From the NCBI GenBank assembly GCA_963678705.1, contig OY783205.1:3472001-3536000 (forward strand): a stretch of DNA of 64,000 nt, in the 5' to 3' direction. The notes beneath the pieces were generated by a model. The model was not told the origin of the DNA. It did no database searches and saw only the letters and a list, made by a program, of their open reading frames with translations. Source of the stretch: Panorpa germanica. Lineage: Eukaryota; Arthropoda; Insecta; Mecoptera; Panorpidae. Positions 54,694-64,000 of the stretch are shown in pieces; positions within the stretch are counted from its first letter, which is position 1, and each line of letters begins with the position of its first letter. Made by a program: the position numbers and the translations under genes.

Positions 54694-55545
54694 ATGTTTA
54701 ATAATAATAATGACATATTAAAAGATATTATTGCAAAGAGTAAAATAATTCGTTCAAAATATAAAGCTCTAAAATATAGTGATTATGAAGAGCAAAAAGA
54801 TTTGGAAAAAATATTTAAACCTATAACAGAACCACTTGTAGAGATAAAATCACAACATAATGCATTAAAAAAAAATAAAAAAAATGCAACAATACAAAAA
54901 AAAGAAAATATTGATGATGATGATGAATATGATGATAAGAAGTTGTCATCATATAAAAATAATGAACCACATTTAGTTGATGCCAATAGTGTTAAGTCCA
55001 TTGGTGATATCGCATTTAGATATTTAATAAATCAACCTATTGAAGATAAAATATATGGAATTACTATAGGTGGTGACAATAAATTCTTTATTGGTAAAAC
55101 GCCAATAACAATCGAAAATAATAATATAGTCATTAATAGTAAATTGTATGCTGGAACAGAAGGCCTATATCAACTATTACAATTGAAAAAACCACTAGGT
55201 TATACGGAAGAAGATAAGGAAAATTTTATCAATATCATTAAAGATACAAACGCATATAGACGTAATTATGATCCTAATGGTCAAATAAGTGGTAATGCGG
55301 GATGGAAATACGTACAGATAATTAAACCAGCCCTTAATTTAAAAACAAAAGGTGAAGGATTAATATCACCATCACATAAAATAGTATCGAATAAAAATAA
55401 TGAGTATATTTATTGGAATGATGCTAATGAATTAGTTGAACGTTTAAGATTATTATTAGGCTCAAAACAGGCTGGTCATACAGGTCATGATAATGAAATT
55501 ATATCTATCATTGAAGAGTTAAGAGAATCACATATAATTGAATAA
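54694..55545 (+). CDS. 283-residue Polinton protein of unknown function
   Basis: ATG at 54694 after a (TA)n tract. The N-terminal 90 residues are Lys/Asp/Glu-rich and may form coiled coil (KDIIAKSKIIRSKYKAL). The C-terminal half is better ordered: IYGITIGGDNKFFIGKTPI, GTEGLYQLLQLKKPLGYTEE, and a LRLLLGSKQAGHTGHDNEI segment near the end. The stretch GTEGLYQLL and SKQAGHTGH-like ends occur in a protein found in many insect Mavericks next to the integrase; function unknown to me. Intact, 13 bp before the integrase start. Confidence 0.6.
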   Translation: MFNNNNDILKDIIAKSKIIRSKYKALKYSDYEEQKDLEKIFKPITEPLVEIKSQHNALKKNKKNATIQKKENIDDDDEYDDKKLSSYKNNEPHLVDANSVKSIGDIAFRYLINQPIEDKIYGITIGGDNKFFIGKTPITIENNNIVINSKLYAGTEGLYQLLQLKKPLGYTEEDKENFINIIKDTNAYRRNYDPNGQISGNAGWKYVQIIKPALNLKTKGEGLISPSHKIVSNKNNEYIYWNDANELVERLRLLLGSKQAGHTGHDNEIISIIEELRESHIIE

Positions 55546-55558
55546 ATAAATATCAATA

Positions 55559-56468
55559 ATGACCAATAATAATAAAAAAAAAGATATAAAATTACAAATA
55601 GTTGAAGAAATCCATAAACCAGCGTATAAAAAATATGCACGTAGACGAGTAATAACAAAAGGTATTGATGACCTATGGCAATGTGATTTGGTTGAAATGA
55701 TACCTTATGCATCTGAAAATAAAGGTTATAAATATATGCTTACCGTAATAGATGTTTTCTCAAAATATGCATGGGCTAAAGCCATAAAAACAAAAACTGG
55801 TAATGATGTTACAAATGCTTTTATTAATATCTTGGATGGAGGCCGTATACCGAAATTTTTGCAAACAGACAATGGAAAGGAATTTTATAATGCAACTTTT
55901 AATAAAATTATGAAAAAATATAATATAAAACATTATTCTACATATTCAATAATGAAGGCCAGTGTATGCGAAAGATTTAACAGGACCCTGAAAACTAATA
56001 TGTGGAAAAAATTTAGCTATCAAGGATCACATAAATGGATAAATATATTAGAGGACTTATTACAAACTTATAATAATACAAAACATTCTACAATAAAAAT
56101 GAAACCAATTGATGTGACATCGAAAAAAGTCGAAAAAAAATTACTTAACACTATTTATAATCACATTAAAATTGCAGGAATATCAAAATATCGTATTGGT
56201 GATTCTGTACGCATTAGCAAAGTGAAGAGTCTCTTTAGCAAAGGCTATGAACCAAATTGGTCAACAGAAATATTTATTATTAAAAAGGTGTGTAGAACAA
56301 ATCCGGTAACCTATAAATTGCCGGCCAAAATATTGAGGGGGGCTTTTATGAAAAGGAATTGCAAAAAGCAAAATATACTGATGTATATTTGGTGGAGAAG
56401 ATTTTAAAAACAAATAAAAATAAAGTATTTGTAAAATGGTTGGGTTTTGAAAATAAACATAATTCATG
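55559..56468 (+). pseudogene. Polinton integrase (DDE, rve) with chromodomain, frameshifted
   Basis: ATG at 55559. The rve core has its first Asp in LWQCDLVEM (about residue 43), second in LQTDNGKEF (about 105) and Glu in ASVCERFNRT (about 139), 33 residues between the last two, then WINILEDLLQTYNNTKH. Near 56340, in a GGGGGG run, homology moves one frame and continues as EKELQKAKYTDVYLVEKILK and VFVKWLGFENKHNS, a chromodomain ending at TGA 56466-56468. The intact-looking frame ends at 56407 with unrelated residues. It inserts the element DNA; the chromodomain may guide it to chromatin. Confidence 0.85.
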
Positions 56469-56525
56469 AATAAATAAAACAGATTTAAATTAAATATATT
56501 TCTTTTTATTTCACATATATATATA

Positions 56526-57796
56526 TCACTCATTTATCAGATCATTTATTCTATAATGGCCATATGGCAATGTATTTATCTTATTAACTAATATAAACCT
56601 TTTGTCATCATTAGCACTTAAGACTAGTTTGTTTTGCTCTATTGTGTATAAGTTATGGTCCTTAGACCTAATTGCATTTTGGCATTTATAATTTAAATTA
56701 TTATTGAATAGTGAGTCCTTGTAATCATCAAAAGAAAGGCGACCTACAACAACATTTGATACACCCTTTGCCTTGGCAATAAGTTTATTTACACCCTCAA
56801 TTTTGATGCTATACATTTTAGCACGCAAGCAATAAATTCCTTTATGATTTTACCATTCGCCTCATCCTTCATTAGGCCAACAACCTTTTTATTTGCTTGC
56901 GGTATATTGAATATGTTATCAAGTGCATAATCAGATGTATCAAATTTTGCAATATCCCGTTTCATTTGTTCATATGGATTTTGATTGATTATTTCCAAAA
57001 TCATAGAATCCGTATCCATATACATCAGTGTAACCTCTTTATATGTCTTCTGTATATAATTGTAGTAAAAGTCATACATTAAGTGTTTGGAAATGTCTAA
57101 AATACACATTCCAATATATATGGGTTTATTAAATTTAATTGATGATTTATTCAATTCAACAGATATAAGATTTTCCGCAAAAATACTTAGTTTCTTAAAA
57201 TTGGGTCTACAAATCAAATTCTGTGCTCCACATCGACCCTCCCACCTAGTGCACAATTTGATATTTCTATATTTTCTAATATTTTCCATCGATTTGCCAA
57301 AAATGGCGCAATTCATTAACTTATAAAAATTTTTATCAAAATCATTTTTGGATAATTTCCTAAAATCCGTATTTAAATCGATATATTTTTTTAGCCAAAA
57401 TGATTGTGAAAATACTATAGCCCTATGAATTTTAATAATTCTTAATCCCAAAGTAACACATTGTTTTAAGTTCATTGAATGAATTATATACTTATATTTA
57501 TTAGTTAAGGTAGTCATAAGTTTTATATTGCTTTTATTAGTTCCGGGTGGGTTCATTTTCTCTGTGCATAATGAAAAATCTTTGTGCATATCATGTAACT
57601 CCCTAGGGTATTCCAAATCTACTTCAAACACATACCCATTGGAATCATTATCTAAAATAGCTAATATATCAAGCTGTTCTATTTCAGAACTTGTTAACCA
57701 CCGGAAATTACCATATGGTAAACATTGCGTCATAGCCCAGCCATACAAATTACATGCATCATAGTACATTATATATTTCTGGCTTATTCGCATCAA
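56526..57796 (-). pseudogene. protein-primed DNA polymerase B, C-terminal half, truncated and frameshifted
   Basis: Polymerase motif A is MYYDACNLYGWAM near the start, motif B KLMNCAIFGKSMENIR, and motif C YMDTDSMILEI. A frame change near 56820 separates the end of the first frame (IIKEFIA) from the second (RAKMYSIKIEGVNKLIAKAK), which runs to 56526. Another 1-base shift is visible at the 5' edge (ANKP then KYIMYYDA). Terminal-protein and exonuclease regions are absent: recognisable sequence begins about 10 bp from the end of the inverted repeat at 57805. The polymerase cannot be functional. Confidence 0.9.
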
Positions 57797-57804
57797 AATT
57801 AGAC

Positions 57805-57949
57805 AGATTTTCGGAGTCTAACTTTTTTTATTGTTATATTATTATTATTATTTTTGGAAATAAATGGCATCCCATATGTTGTAGTAACACTAATTAGTAT
57901 TGGTCTTATACGCTTCTTTTTATTGAATATTTCATCATCAGACGACATC
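57805..57949 (-). pseudogene. truncated copy of the 72-residue frame
   Basis: The first 46-48 codons of the frame at 47931, then a stop just past the junction with PolB. Confidence 0.75.
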
Positions 57950-58763
57950 TTAATGAATCAAAGTTGTTGCTATTCTTCTTGGCTAGAAACTATAAAATAA
58001 TGAATATGCTAATTGGTGGGGGGGGTGGAGCTTATCGTCTAAGGGGTGGGGGGGAGAAATAGAATATTTTAATATAAATAGTAAGCATTTCTTTTAAAAA
58101 AATTAAATAATCGTTAAAATGTCAACTAATAATAACAATAATAACATGTTCAGTGAAGGTGATAGACTTTATACATTTAATACTTGGCCATATGGGCCCA
58201 TTGATAAACATAAATTAGCTCACGAAGGTTTTTTTTATCTACAAATTAATAAATGTGTAAGATGTGCATTTTGTAATTTGGAATTAAAACATGTTGATGA
58301 TGAACAAAATTATAGCATATTACATCAACGATGGGCAAAATTGTCCATTATTAAGAGGGAAAAAAAATATTGGAAATAAACCAATTATTAAGCCTGAAAA
58401 CCAATTAAATACTGTGGTATATACAAATGGTCCAGAACATTTGGAATATGGAACCGTGGAAGAACGTATTAAATCATTTGATAAATGTAAACAACAATTT
58501 TCACAAAGCATTCAAGATTTGGCTGAGGCAGGATTCTTTTATGCTGGAGAAAAAGACACTACAATTTGCTTTTATTGTAATGGAGGATTAAAACTTTGGA
58601 AAGAAACCGATGTTCCATGGGAAGAACATGCATTACATTTTTATAATTGTGCATATGTTATATTGTTAAAAGGTAAATCATTTATAAAATACATAGCATC
58701 AGTGAAAAATAGAATACTTACACCTGAAGAAATTATTCGTATTAAGAAAAGTGTGCTTCCTTC
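57805..58763. repeat. 959-bp inverted repeat, right arm
   Basis: Reverse complement of 47117-48074, one base longer in a G-run. Its inner end touches the broken PolB; its outer end stops inside the IAP gene where unrelated sequence (AGTAGATGAGGAGG) begins. Confidence 0.93.
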
Positions 58764-58872
58764 AGTAGATGAGGAGGGCCGTTTCTGGCTTAAATCATAC
58801 TATGAGTTGGAAATTATTTTTACAGGGTTATTGGGGGCGTGGCTAGACTTGGAAGAATGTAAAAGGGGGTAA
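58119..58872 (+). pseudogene. second IAP copy, truncated before the RING
   Basis: Identical in coding content to the left IAP gene from its ATG through the second BIR domain, including the frame change after HQRWAK. After KKSVLPS (58763) the sequence changes to unrelated DNA and reads on to a stop at 58872. Without a RING it could not act as a ubiquitin ligase. BIR-only IAPs exist, but the frame change makes function doubtful. Confidence 0.85.
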
Positions 58873-60859
58873 GGGTGGGGTGGGGAGTGAGGTGGCGTGG
58901 CTAGACAATGGGGGGGGGGGTAATAGTGGGGTAATATGAAAGAGTGAGATAGCGATAATAAGTATTACGTGTGTAATAATTAATATCTAATGGTAAAGAG
59001 TGAGATACCGATATTAATTCTTATGTTTGATTTGTTATTGGTTATAAGATTATGACAGTGTTAAATTATTTATAACAGTGTATTTATAACGCATTCCTTC
59101 GAATGTAACTTGAAGCACACGTGTTAGCCGGCGTCAGCAAAATGATAATAATTTCAAACATGTCGTATATATTAGAAGAAATATCAAAACTATTGTAATT
59201 ACTTAATTTATAATATATAAAAATTTAAAATGTATATAATTCTTTTATTTATTTAGTTATTATTGATATTAATTGATAATATAAGTAAGATATATTTAAA
59301 CATAATATATATACCAAATAAATTTAATTTAGGCATTGATTTAAAGTTAAATTGTGGATTACAGTGTCATTTGTTAATAGATTTAAATATGTTTAATCAA
59401 TTTAAATTCTTTGATGAAATTATAATCAATCAGAATAATTTCTGTGAAACTTTTAGAGCCGGGTTACTTTTTATATCTGAATTTGGAGACCCTGGATATG
59501 AGAGCCAAGACTCACTTGATTGGATTCTTAATGATTAATTTTATTGCACTAATTACTAATAGATTGTAAATTTTGTTGTACATAGAAAATATATCCAAAT
59601 AAGGATAATTCATAAAGTATAAGGGTGCTAATTCATCCATTGAATTTACATGACTTGAACAATATGAATACAAAATTGCATGACTTAACCAAATATGGGC
59701 ACAAAATTTTTATAGTACACTTTTATAGAAATTAAGACATAGTACATAAACCCATTACCAAACAGTTTAACTCGGTCTCGGTTTGATTCGGTCAAGTTCG
59801 TCGATTCTCACCATTTGCTATTTCATTTGACAGTTGTTACATTGTTTCGTTCCATACACTTATAAAAAAATAGTTTTAGATACATTCTTTTATCTCAAGT
59901 TATATTTAAATAATAATAAATATATATAATAAAATATTATATTCTTGTCTGAGCGACGAGTATTTTGAGCAATACCGTTAGTAGGTTAAAGCATATTATT
60001 TCTTCGCATATTATGATTTCTTAGCTATATTTAAAAACTTAAAAAGGCTCTACACCGGCGCCTGATATAATGCAGCACTTTATACAGCTTCATACATGTT
60101 TCTCATACGCACTCAAATAATACATTTTAGGGTATATAAAAGAGATAGTAAAATAACAAATATATAATGAATTTTTATAAATTATTGAAATAGTTACGAT
60201 AGATGTGTAAATATCTCTTATTGTATTGCAATATATTAAAAAATAACTAAATATTTGAGGTTCTGGTAGCCAACTTTATAAACATACTTTTACAGAAATG
60301 AGGCTCCTATTTTCTAACTGTTTACCGGACGTCTATATATTTTCTAAATTAAGCTATGTAAGTTAAGACAAAACTATCAGAAGACATTAAATAAAAAGCA
60401 ACACGGATCCTATACCTTGGAACTGGTATGAGTAGCGTAATTTGTAAAATATAGGCCTTTGAAAAATTGTCAGAAGTTATCAGCTGTCAGGTAAGCAGTT
60501 ACAAAATAGGAGTCTTTTAAGTCATGGTTATCAAATATAACCTTTAGTGTCAGCAAGTGAGATGACATCCTGCAGAAATAATAAAATCCACTATACATTG
60601 TTAATGAACGCAGTCTTTAAAGTGTTTCTAGTTTAGATAAAAAGAAAATCGAAATATTATTTTGTGTAATTGTTTATTTTTGAAATTCATGTTCATATAC
60701 AGCAAAAGTATAATAATACCTAATAATTAACATTCTTTTGTCAAAAAAATACTTAAACAATATTGCGTGGTGCTTTTGTGTTTAAAACAGGGCCGGTTTT
60801 ACCATAAGGTGATTCCATGGAGTCTTAAGGAAATAATGCATTTGGAAATAAATATTTAC
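58873..60859. other. G-rich then AT-rich stretch between two Polinton remnants
   Basis: 58800-58930 is G-rich with GTGGCTAGAC twice. A 91-codon open frame at 59263-59538 lacks a convincing start and family; I see only a faint likeness to the 48180 frame. GGGCCGGTTTTACCAT near 60791 may be a transposon end. Otherwise nothing. Confidence 0.4.
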
Positions 60860-61293
60860 AGATATAATCCTTTGCGGGCTTAAAAATAATTTCATTGTGG
60901 GACCGTTGCATTATACATCTAAAAAGAAGAAACAACATGTTAATTTATTGTATATTGAAGATTTGAGTAATGGACATTATTGTTGGATTAAAAATATATC
61001 AAGATTAATAAGAAGTCACTTTACTAAGCATACTAGTAAACAATTTTTGTGTGATGGATGCTTTTCATTTTTTAACACAGAAGATCAGTTAAATAGACAT
61101 TTAGAATATGATTGCAATAAGATATATACAATCCTTCCTTCTAAGTATAACGCTAAAGATAAATTGGGTAATATGATATCTCAAAACATTTTAAAATTCG
61201 ATAATCATAAGAATCAATTACGCGTTCCATTTGTGATATATGGAGATTTTGAAACATTATTAAAACCCATTAGTACTTGTTATCCTGAAACTA

Positions 61294-62211
61294 ATACATC
61301 ATTTTCAAATAATATTCAAATTCATGAACCATATTAAATGTTCCTTTAATGATTCCTTAAGTAAGTTTGTTACGTACAGAGGTATTAATTGCGTTAAAGT
61401 ATTTATTGAAACAATAACTGAAGACGCTAAACAAATTTATAAAGTCTTAAATAAAGTGAAGCCTTTAAATAAATTATCTGATTGGCAAAAACAGGAATAT
61501 GATGAAGCTTCTATTTGCCATATTTGTGAAGGTATCCTCAATGGTGATAAAGTGTTAGATCATTGTCATTTAACTGGTAATTAACGAGGAGCTGCTCATA
61601 ATCATTGCAATTTAAAATTTACAATTCCAAAGTTTATACCTGTCATATTCCATAACTTAAGTAATTACGATAGCCATATAATTGTAAAAGAATTAGGTAA
61701 TGATAGTGAAAAAATTGAAGTTATTCCAGAAAATAAGGAAAAGTATATATCTTTTACGAAACATATTTTGGTGGAATCAAAAGTCGATAAAAATGATAAA
61801 GTTCATAACTGCTATATTAAACTTAGATTTATTGATTCTTTACGATTTATGCATTCTAGTTTAGAAACACTTGCAAAAAATTTATTATCAGAACAATTTT
61901 TCGAATTAAAAAAATTCTATCCGAATGAAAATCATTTCAATTTATTAAAACGTAAAGGTGTATTTCCTTATGAATATGTAAATAGTAGGGATATGCTTAA
62001 TGAATCTGACTTACCATCTCAAAATAATTTTTATAGCTCACTTAATGGCTGTAATATATCTGACGATGATTACAATCATGCCAAAATGGTTTAGTATGCA
62101 TTTGAAATGAAAACATTAGGGGAATATTCAGACTTATATTTAAAGATCCATGTTCTGTTGTTAACAGATATTTTTGAAAATTTTCGAGATGTGGGCTATA
62201 AAACATATAAT
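61294..62211 (+). repeat. PolB tandem duplication, unit 1 (918 bp)
   Basis: Offset of 918 from unit 2 at the shared ATACATCATTTTC. It lacks 17 nt (after GAACCATATT) that unit 2 keeps, and has an 18-nt segment and a 20-nt segment that unit 2 lacks. Confidence 0.9.
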
Positions 62212-63159
62212 ATACATCATTTTCAAATAATATTCAAATTCATGAACCATATTCTTTTGCTTATTATATTAAATGTTCCTTTAATGATTCCTTAAGTAAG
62301 TTTGTTACATACAGAGGTATTAATTGCGTTAAAGTATTTATTAAAACAATAACTGATACGTACAGAGGTATTAATTGCGTTAAAGTATTTATTGAAACAA
62401 TAACTGAAGACGCTAAACAAATTTATAAAGTCTTAAATAAAGTGAAGCCTTTAAATAAATTATCTGATTGGCAAAAACAGGAATATGATGAAGCTTCTAT
62501 TTGCCATATTTGTGAAGGTATCCTCAATGGTGATAAAGTGTTAGATCATTGTCATTTAACTGGTAATTAACGAGGAGCTGCTCATAATCATTGCAATTTA
62601 AAATTTACAATTCCAAAGTTTATACCTGTCATATTCCATAACTTAAGTAATTACGATAGCCATATAATTGTAAAAGAATTAGGTAATGATAGTGAAAAAA
62701 TTGAAGTTATTCCAGAAAATAAGGAAAAGTATATATCTTTTACGAAACATATTTTGGTGGAATCAAAAGTCGATAAAAATGATAAAGTTCATAACTGCTA
62801 TATTAAACTTAGATTTATGCATTCTAGTTTAGAAACACTTGCAAAAAATTTATTATCAGAACAATTTTTCGAATTAAAAAAATTCTATCCGAATGAAAAT
62901 CATTTCAATTTATTAAAACGTAAAGGTGTATTTCCTTATGAATATGTAAATAGTAGGGATATGCTTAATGAATCTGACTTACCATCTCAAAATAATTTTT
63001 ATAGCTCACTTAATGGCTGTAATATATCTGACGATGATTACAATCATGCCAAAATGGTTTAGTATGCATTTGAAATGAAAACATTAGGGGAATATTCAGA
63101 CTTATATTTAAAGATCGATGTTCTGTTGTTAACAGATATTTTGCTATAAAACATATAAT
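62212..63159 (+). repeat. PolB tandem duplication, unit 2 (948 bp)
   Basis: Differs from unit 1 by +17 nt, a 51-nt internal tandem duplication (about 62307-62409), -18 nt and -20 nt, which together account for its length. Both stops (TAA after HLTGN, TAG after HAKMV) are shared with unit 1. Confidence 0.9.
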
Positions 63160-63870
63160 TTAGATCCCTGTCAATATTATACAGCACCAGGACTTTCTTG
63201 GGATGTTATGTTAAATTATACAAGTATTGAATTAGAACTTTTAACAGATATTGATATGTTACATTTTATTAAAAAAGGTGTAAGAGGTGGAATATCACAA
63301 TGCTCTCACAGACATGGAATTGCAAATAATAAATATATGTCCAATTATGATTCAAATAAAGATTCTCAATATTTAATGTATTGGGATGCAAATAACTAAA
63401 GCTATTGAAGATAACTCAGATGTTGGTTATATATTAGAAGTCGATTTAAGATATCCTAATTATTTGCACGATGAACACAATGATCTACCTTTCTGTGCCG
63501 AAAATATTAAACCACCTTGCATTAAAACAAATGACGTTAAATTAATACCAAATCTAAATAACAAGTATAATTATGTGCTTCACAATAGATCGTTAAAGCA
63601 ATGTCTTAAAAATAATCTGAAAATAGATAAAATTCATAGAATTTTGGAATTTAAACAGTCTGATTGGTTAAAAAGTTATATTGATCTAAATACATTAAAA
63701 AGAAAGAACTCTGCAAATACATTTGAGAAAAAACTTTTTTAAATTAATGAATAATTCAGTTTATGGTAAAACAATAGAAAATGTAGATAAACGTGTCGAT
63801 GTAAAGTTAATAACTCATTGGGATAATATAGGAAAAACAATGGGTGCTAATACACTTATAAGTAAACCAA

Positions 63871-64000
63871 TCAATTTATTAAAACGTAAAGGTGTATTTC
63901 CTTATGAATATGTAAATAGTAGGGATATGCTTAATGAATCTGACTTGCCATCTCAAAATAATTTTTATAGCTCACTTAATGGCTGTTATATATCTGACGA
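63871..64000 (+). repeat. third partial copy of the PolB duplication, cut by the window
   Basis: TCAATTTATTAAAACGTAAA onward matches 61937 and 62887; it starts abruptly after PolB motif B sequence and continues past the window end. Confidence 0.88.

Larger units (their letters stand above)
46035..58763. mobile_element. integrated Polinton/Maverick (adintovirus-like), rearranged
   Basis: Contains the Polinton core set: protein-primed PolB (C-terminal half only), retroviral-type integrase, packaging ATPase, adenain-like protease, double jelly-roll major capsid, minor capsid and PLA2-domain minor virion protein, plus IAP and metalloprotease accessory genes. A 958/959-bp inverted repeat lies at 47117-48074 and 57805-58763. 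Outer ends are uncertain: I take the left at the small conserved frame 46035-46334 and the right where the inverted repeat stops. Several genes carry stops or frame changes, and the replicative polymerase is half missing, so the copy is defective. It lies upstream of the visible NBAS exons, probably in a large NBAS intron. Confidence 0.85.
60860..63860 (+). pseudogene. second Polinton-type PolB, many breaks and a tandem duplication
   Basis: In order: GPLHYTSKKKK and a Zn-finger-like CDGC...NRHLEYDC (60897-61120), exonuclease motif YGDFETLLKP (about 61239), then DHCHLTGN-stop-RGAAHNHCNL, FHNLSNYDSHIIV, DSLRFMHSSLETLAKNL, HAKMV-stop, [17 protein letters not shown], the duplicated copy, and finally GLSWDVMLNYTSIELELLTD, GGISQCSHRH, MYWDANN (motif A, followed by a deletion), YILEVDLRYP and MNNSVYGKTIENV (motif B, about 63747). 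At least two nonsense codons, several frame changes and deletions. Related to, but clearly different from, the PolB at 56526. Inactive. Confidence 0.88.

Noticed and set aside
47117-58763. The inverted repeat as plain terminal repeats of a complete Polinton
   Set aside because: Element genes continue outside the left arm (IAP RING, the small 46035 frame), the right arm interrupts PolB, and no flanking target duplication is apparent.
61294-64000. CRISPR array
   Set aside because: The repeats are long coding duplications, not short repeats with spacers.

Overview
The window is AT-rich eukaryotic DNA with spliced genes, non-LTR retrotransposons, Helitrons, MITEs and Polinton/Maverick sequence. 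This mix, and the NBAS homologue, point to an arthropod, most likely an insect. I cannot name the species.

Layout. (1) 1-27,000: intergenic or intronic DNA packed with repeats. A nearly full-length RNase H-bearing LINE (677-5938, 13-bp target duplication) is followed by duplicated segments, a 1.1-kb Helitron remnant, MITEs and a mariner-like relic. Through it runs a plus-strand series of paired splice signals enclosing very short segments: six of 18 nt, one of 9 nt and many of 3 nt. They lie between a possible 100-nt exon at 62-161 and a possible terminal exon at 22534-22604. Every segment is a multiple of 3, and the longer ones are all open in one shared phase. This may be a micro-exon gene with a Thr-rich stalk; it is the least explained signal here.

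(2) 27,162-43,966, minus strand: 23 exons (about 1,400 codons) of the C-terminal 60% of NBAS, the Sec39-domain subunit of the NRZ ER-tethering complex. Splice phases agree throughout except at one junction. One exon holds an in-frame TAA, and another is split by a 1.74-kb LINE fragment with a 7-bp target duplication, so this copy or allele is probably impaired. The upstream NBAS exons are not visible and must lie beyond 64,000 if the gene is contiguous.

(3) 44,200-45,900: Helitron ends, minisatellites, a tRNA-like SINE head, and two copies of a GC-rich fold-back motif.

(4) 46,035-58,763: an integrated, partly decayed Polinton (adintovirus-like). It has IAP (BIR-BIR-RING), a matrixin metalloprotease with hemopexin tail, major and minor capsid proteins, adenain-like protease, PLA2-domain minor virion protein, packaging ATPase, integrase and the C-terminal half of protein-primed PolB. 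A nearly identical 958-bp inverted repeat carries the IAP gene at both ends; its right copy directly abuts the truncated PolB, suggesting one end was copied onto the other.

(5) 60,860-64,000: a second, unrelated and badly broken Polinton-type PolB, with a 0.9-kb tandem duplication inside it and a third partial copy running off the window.
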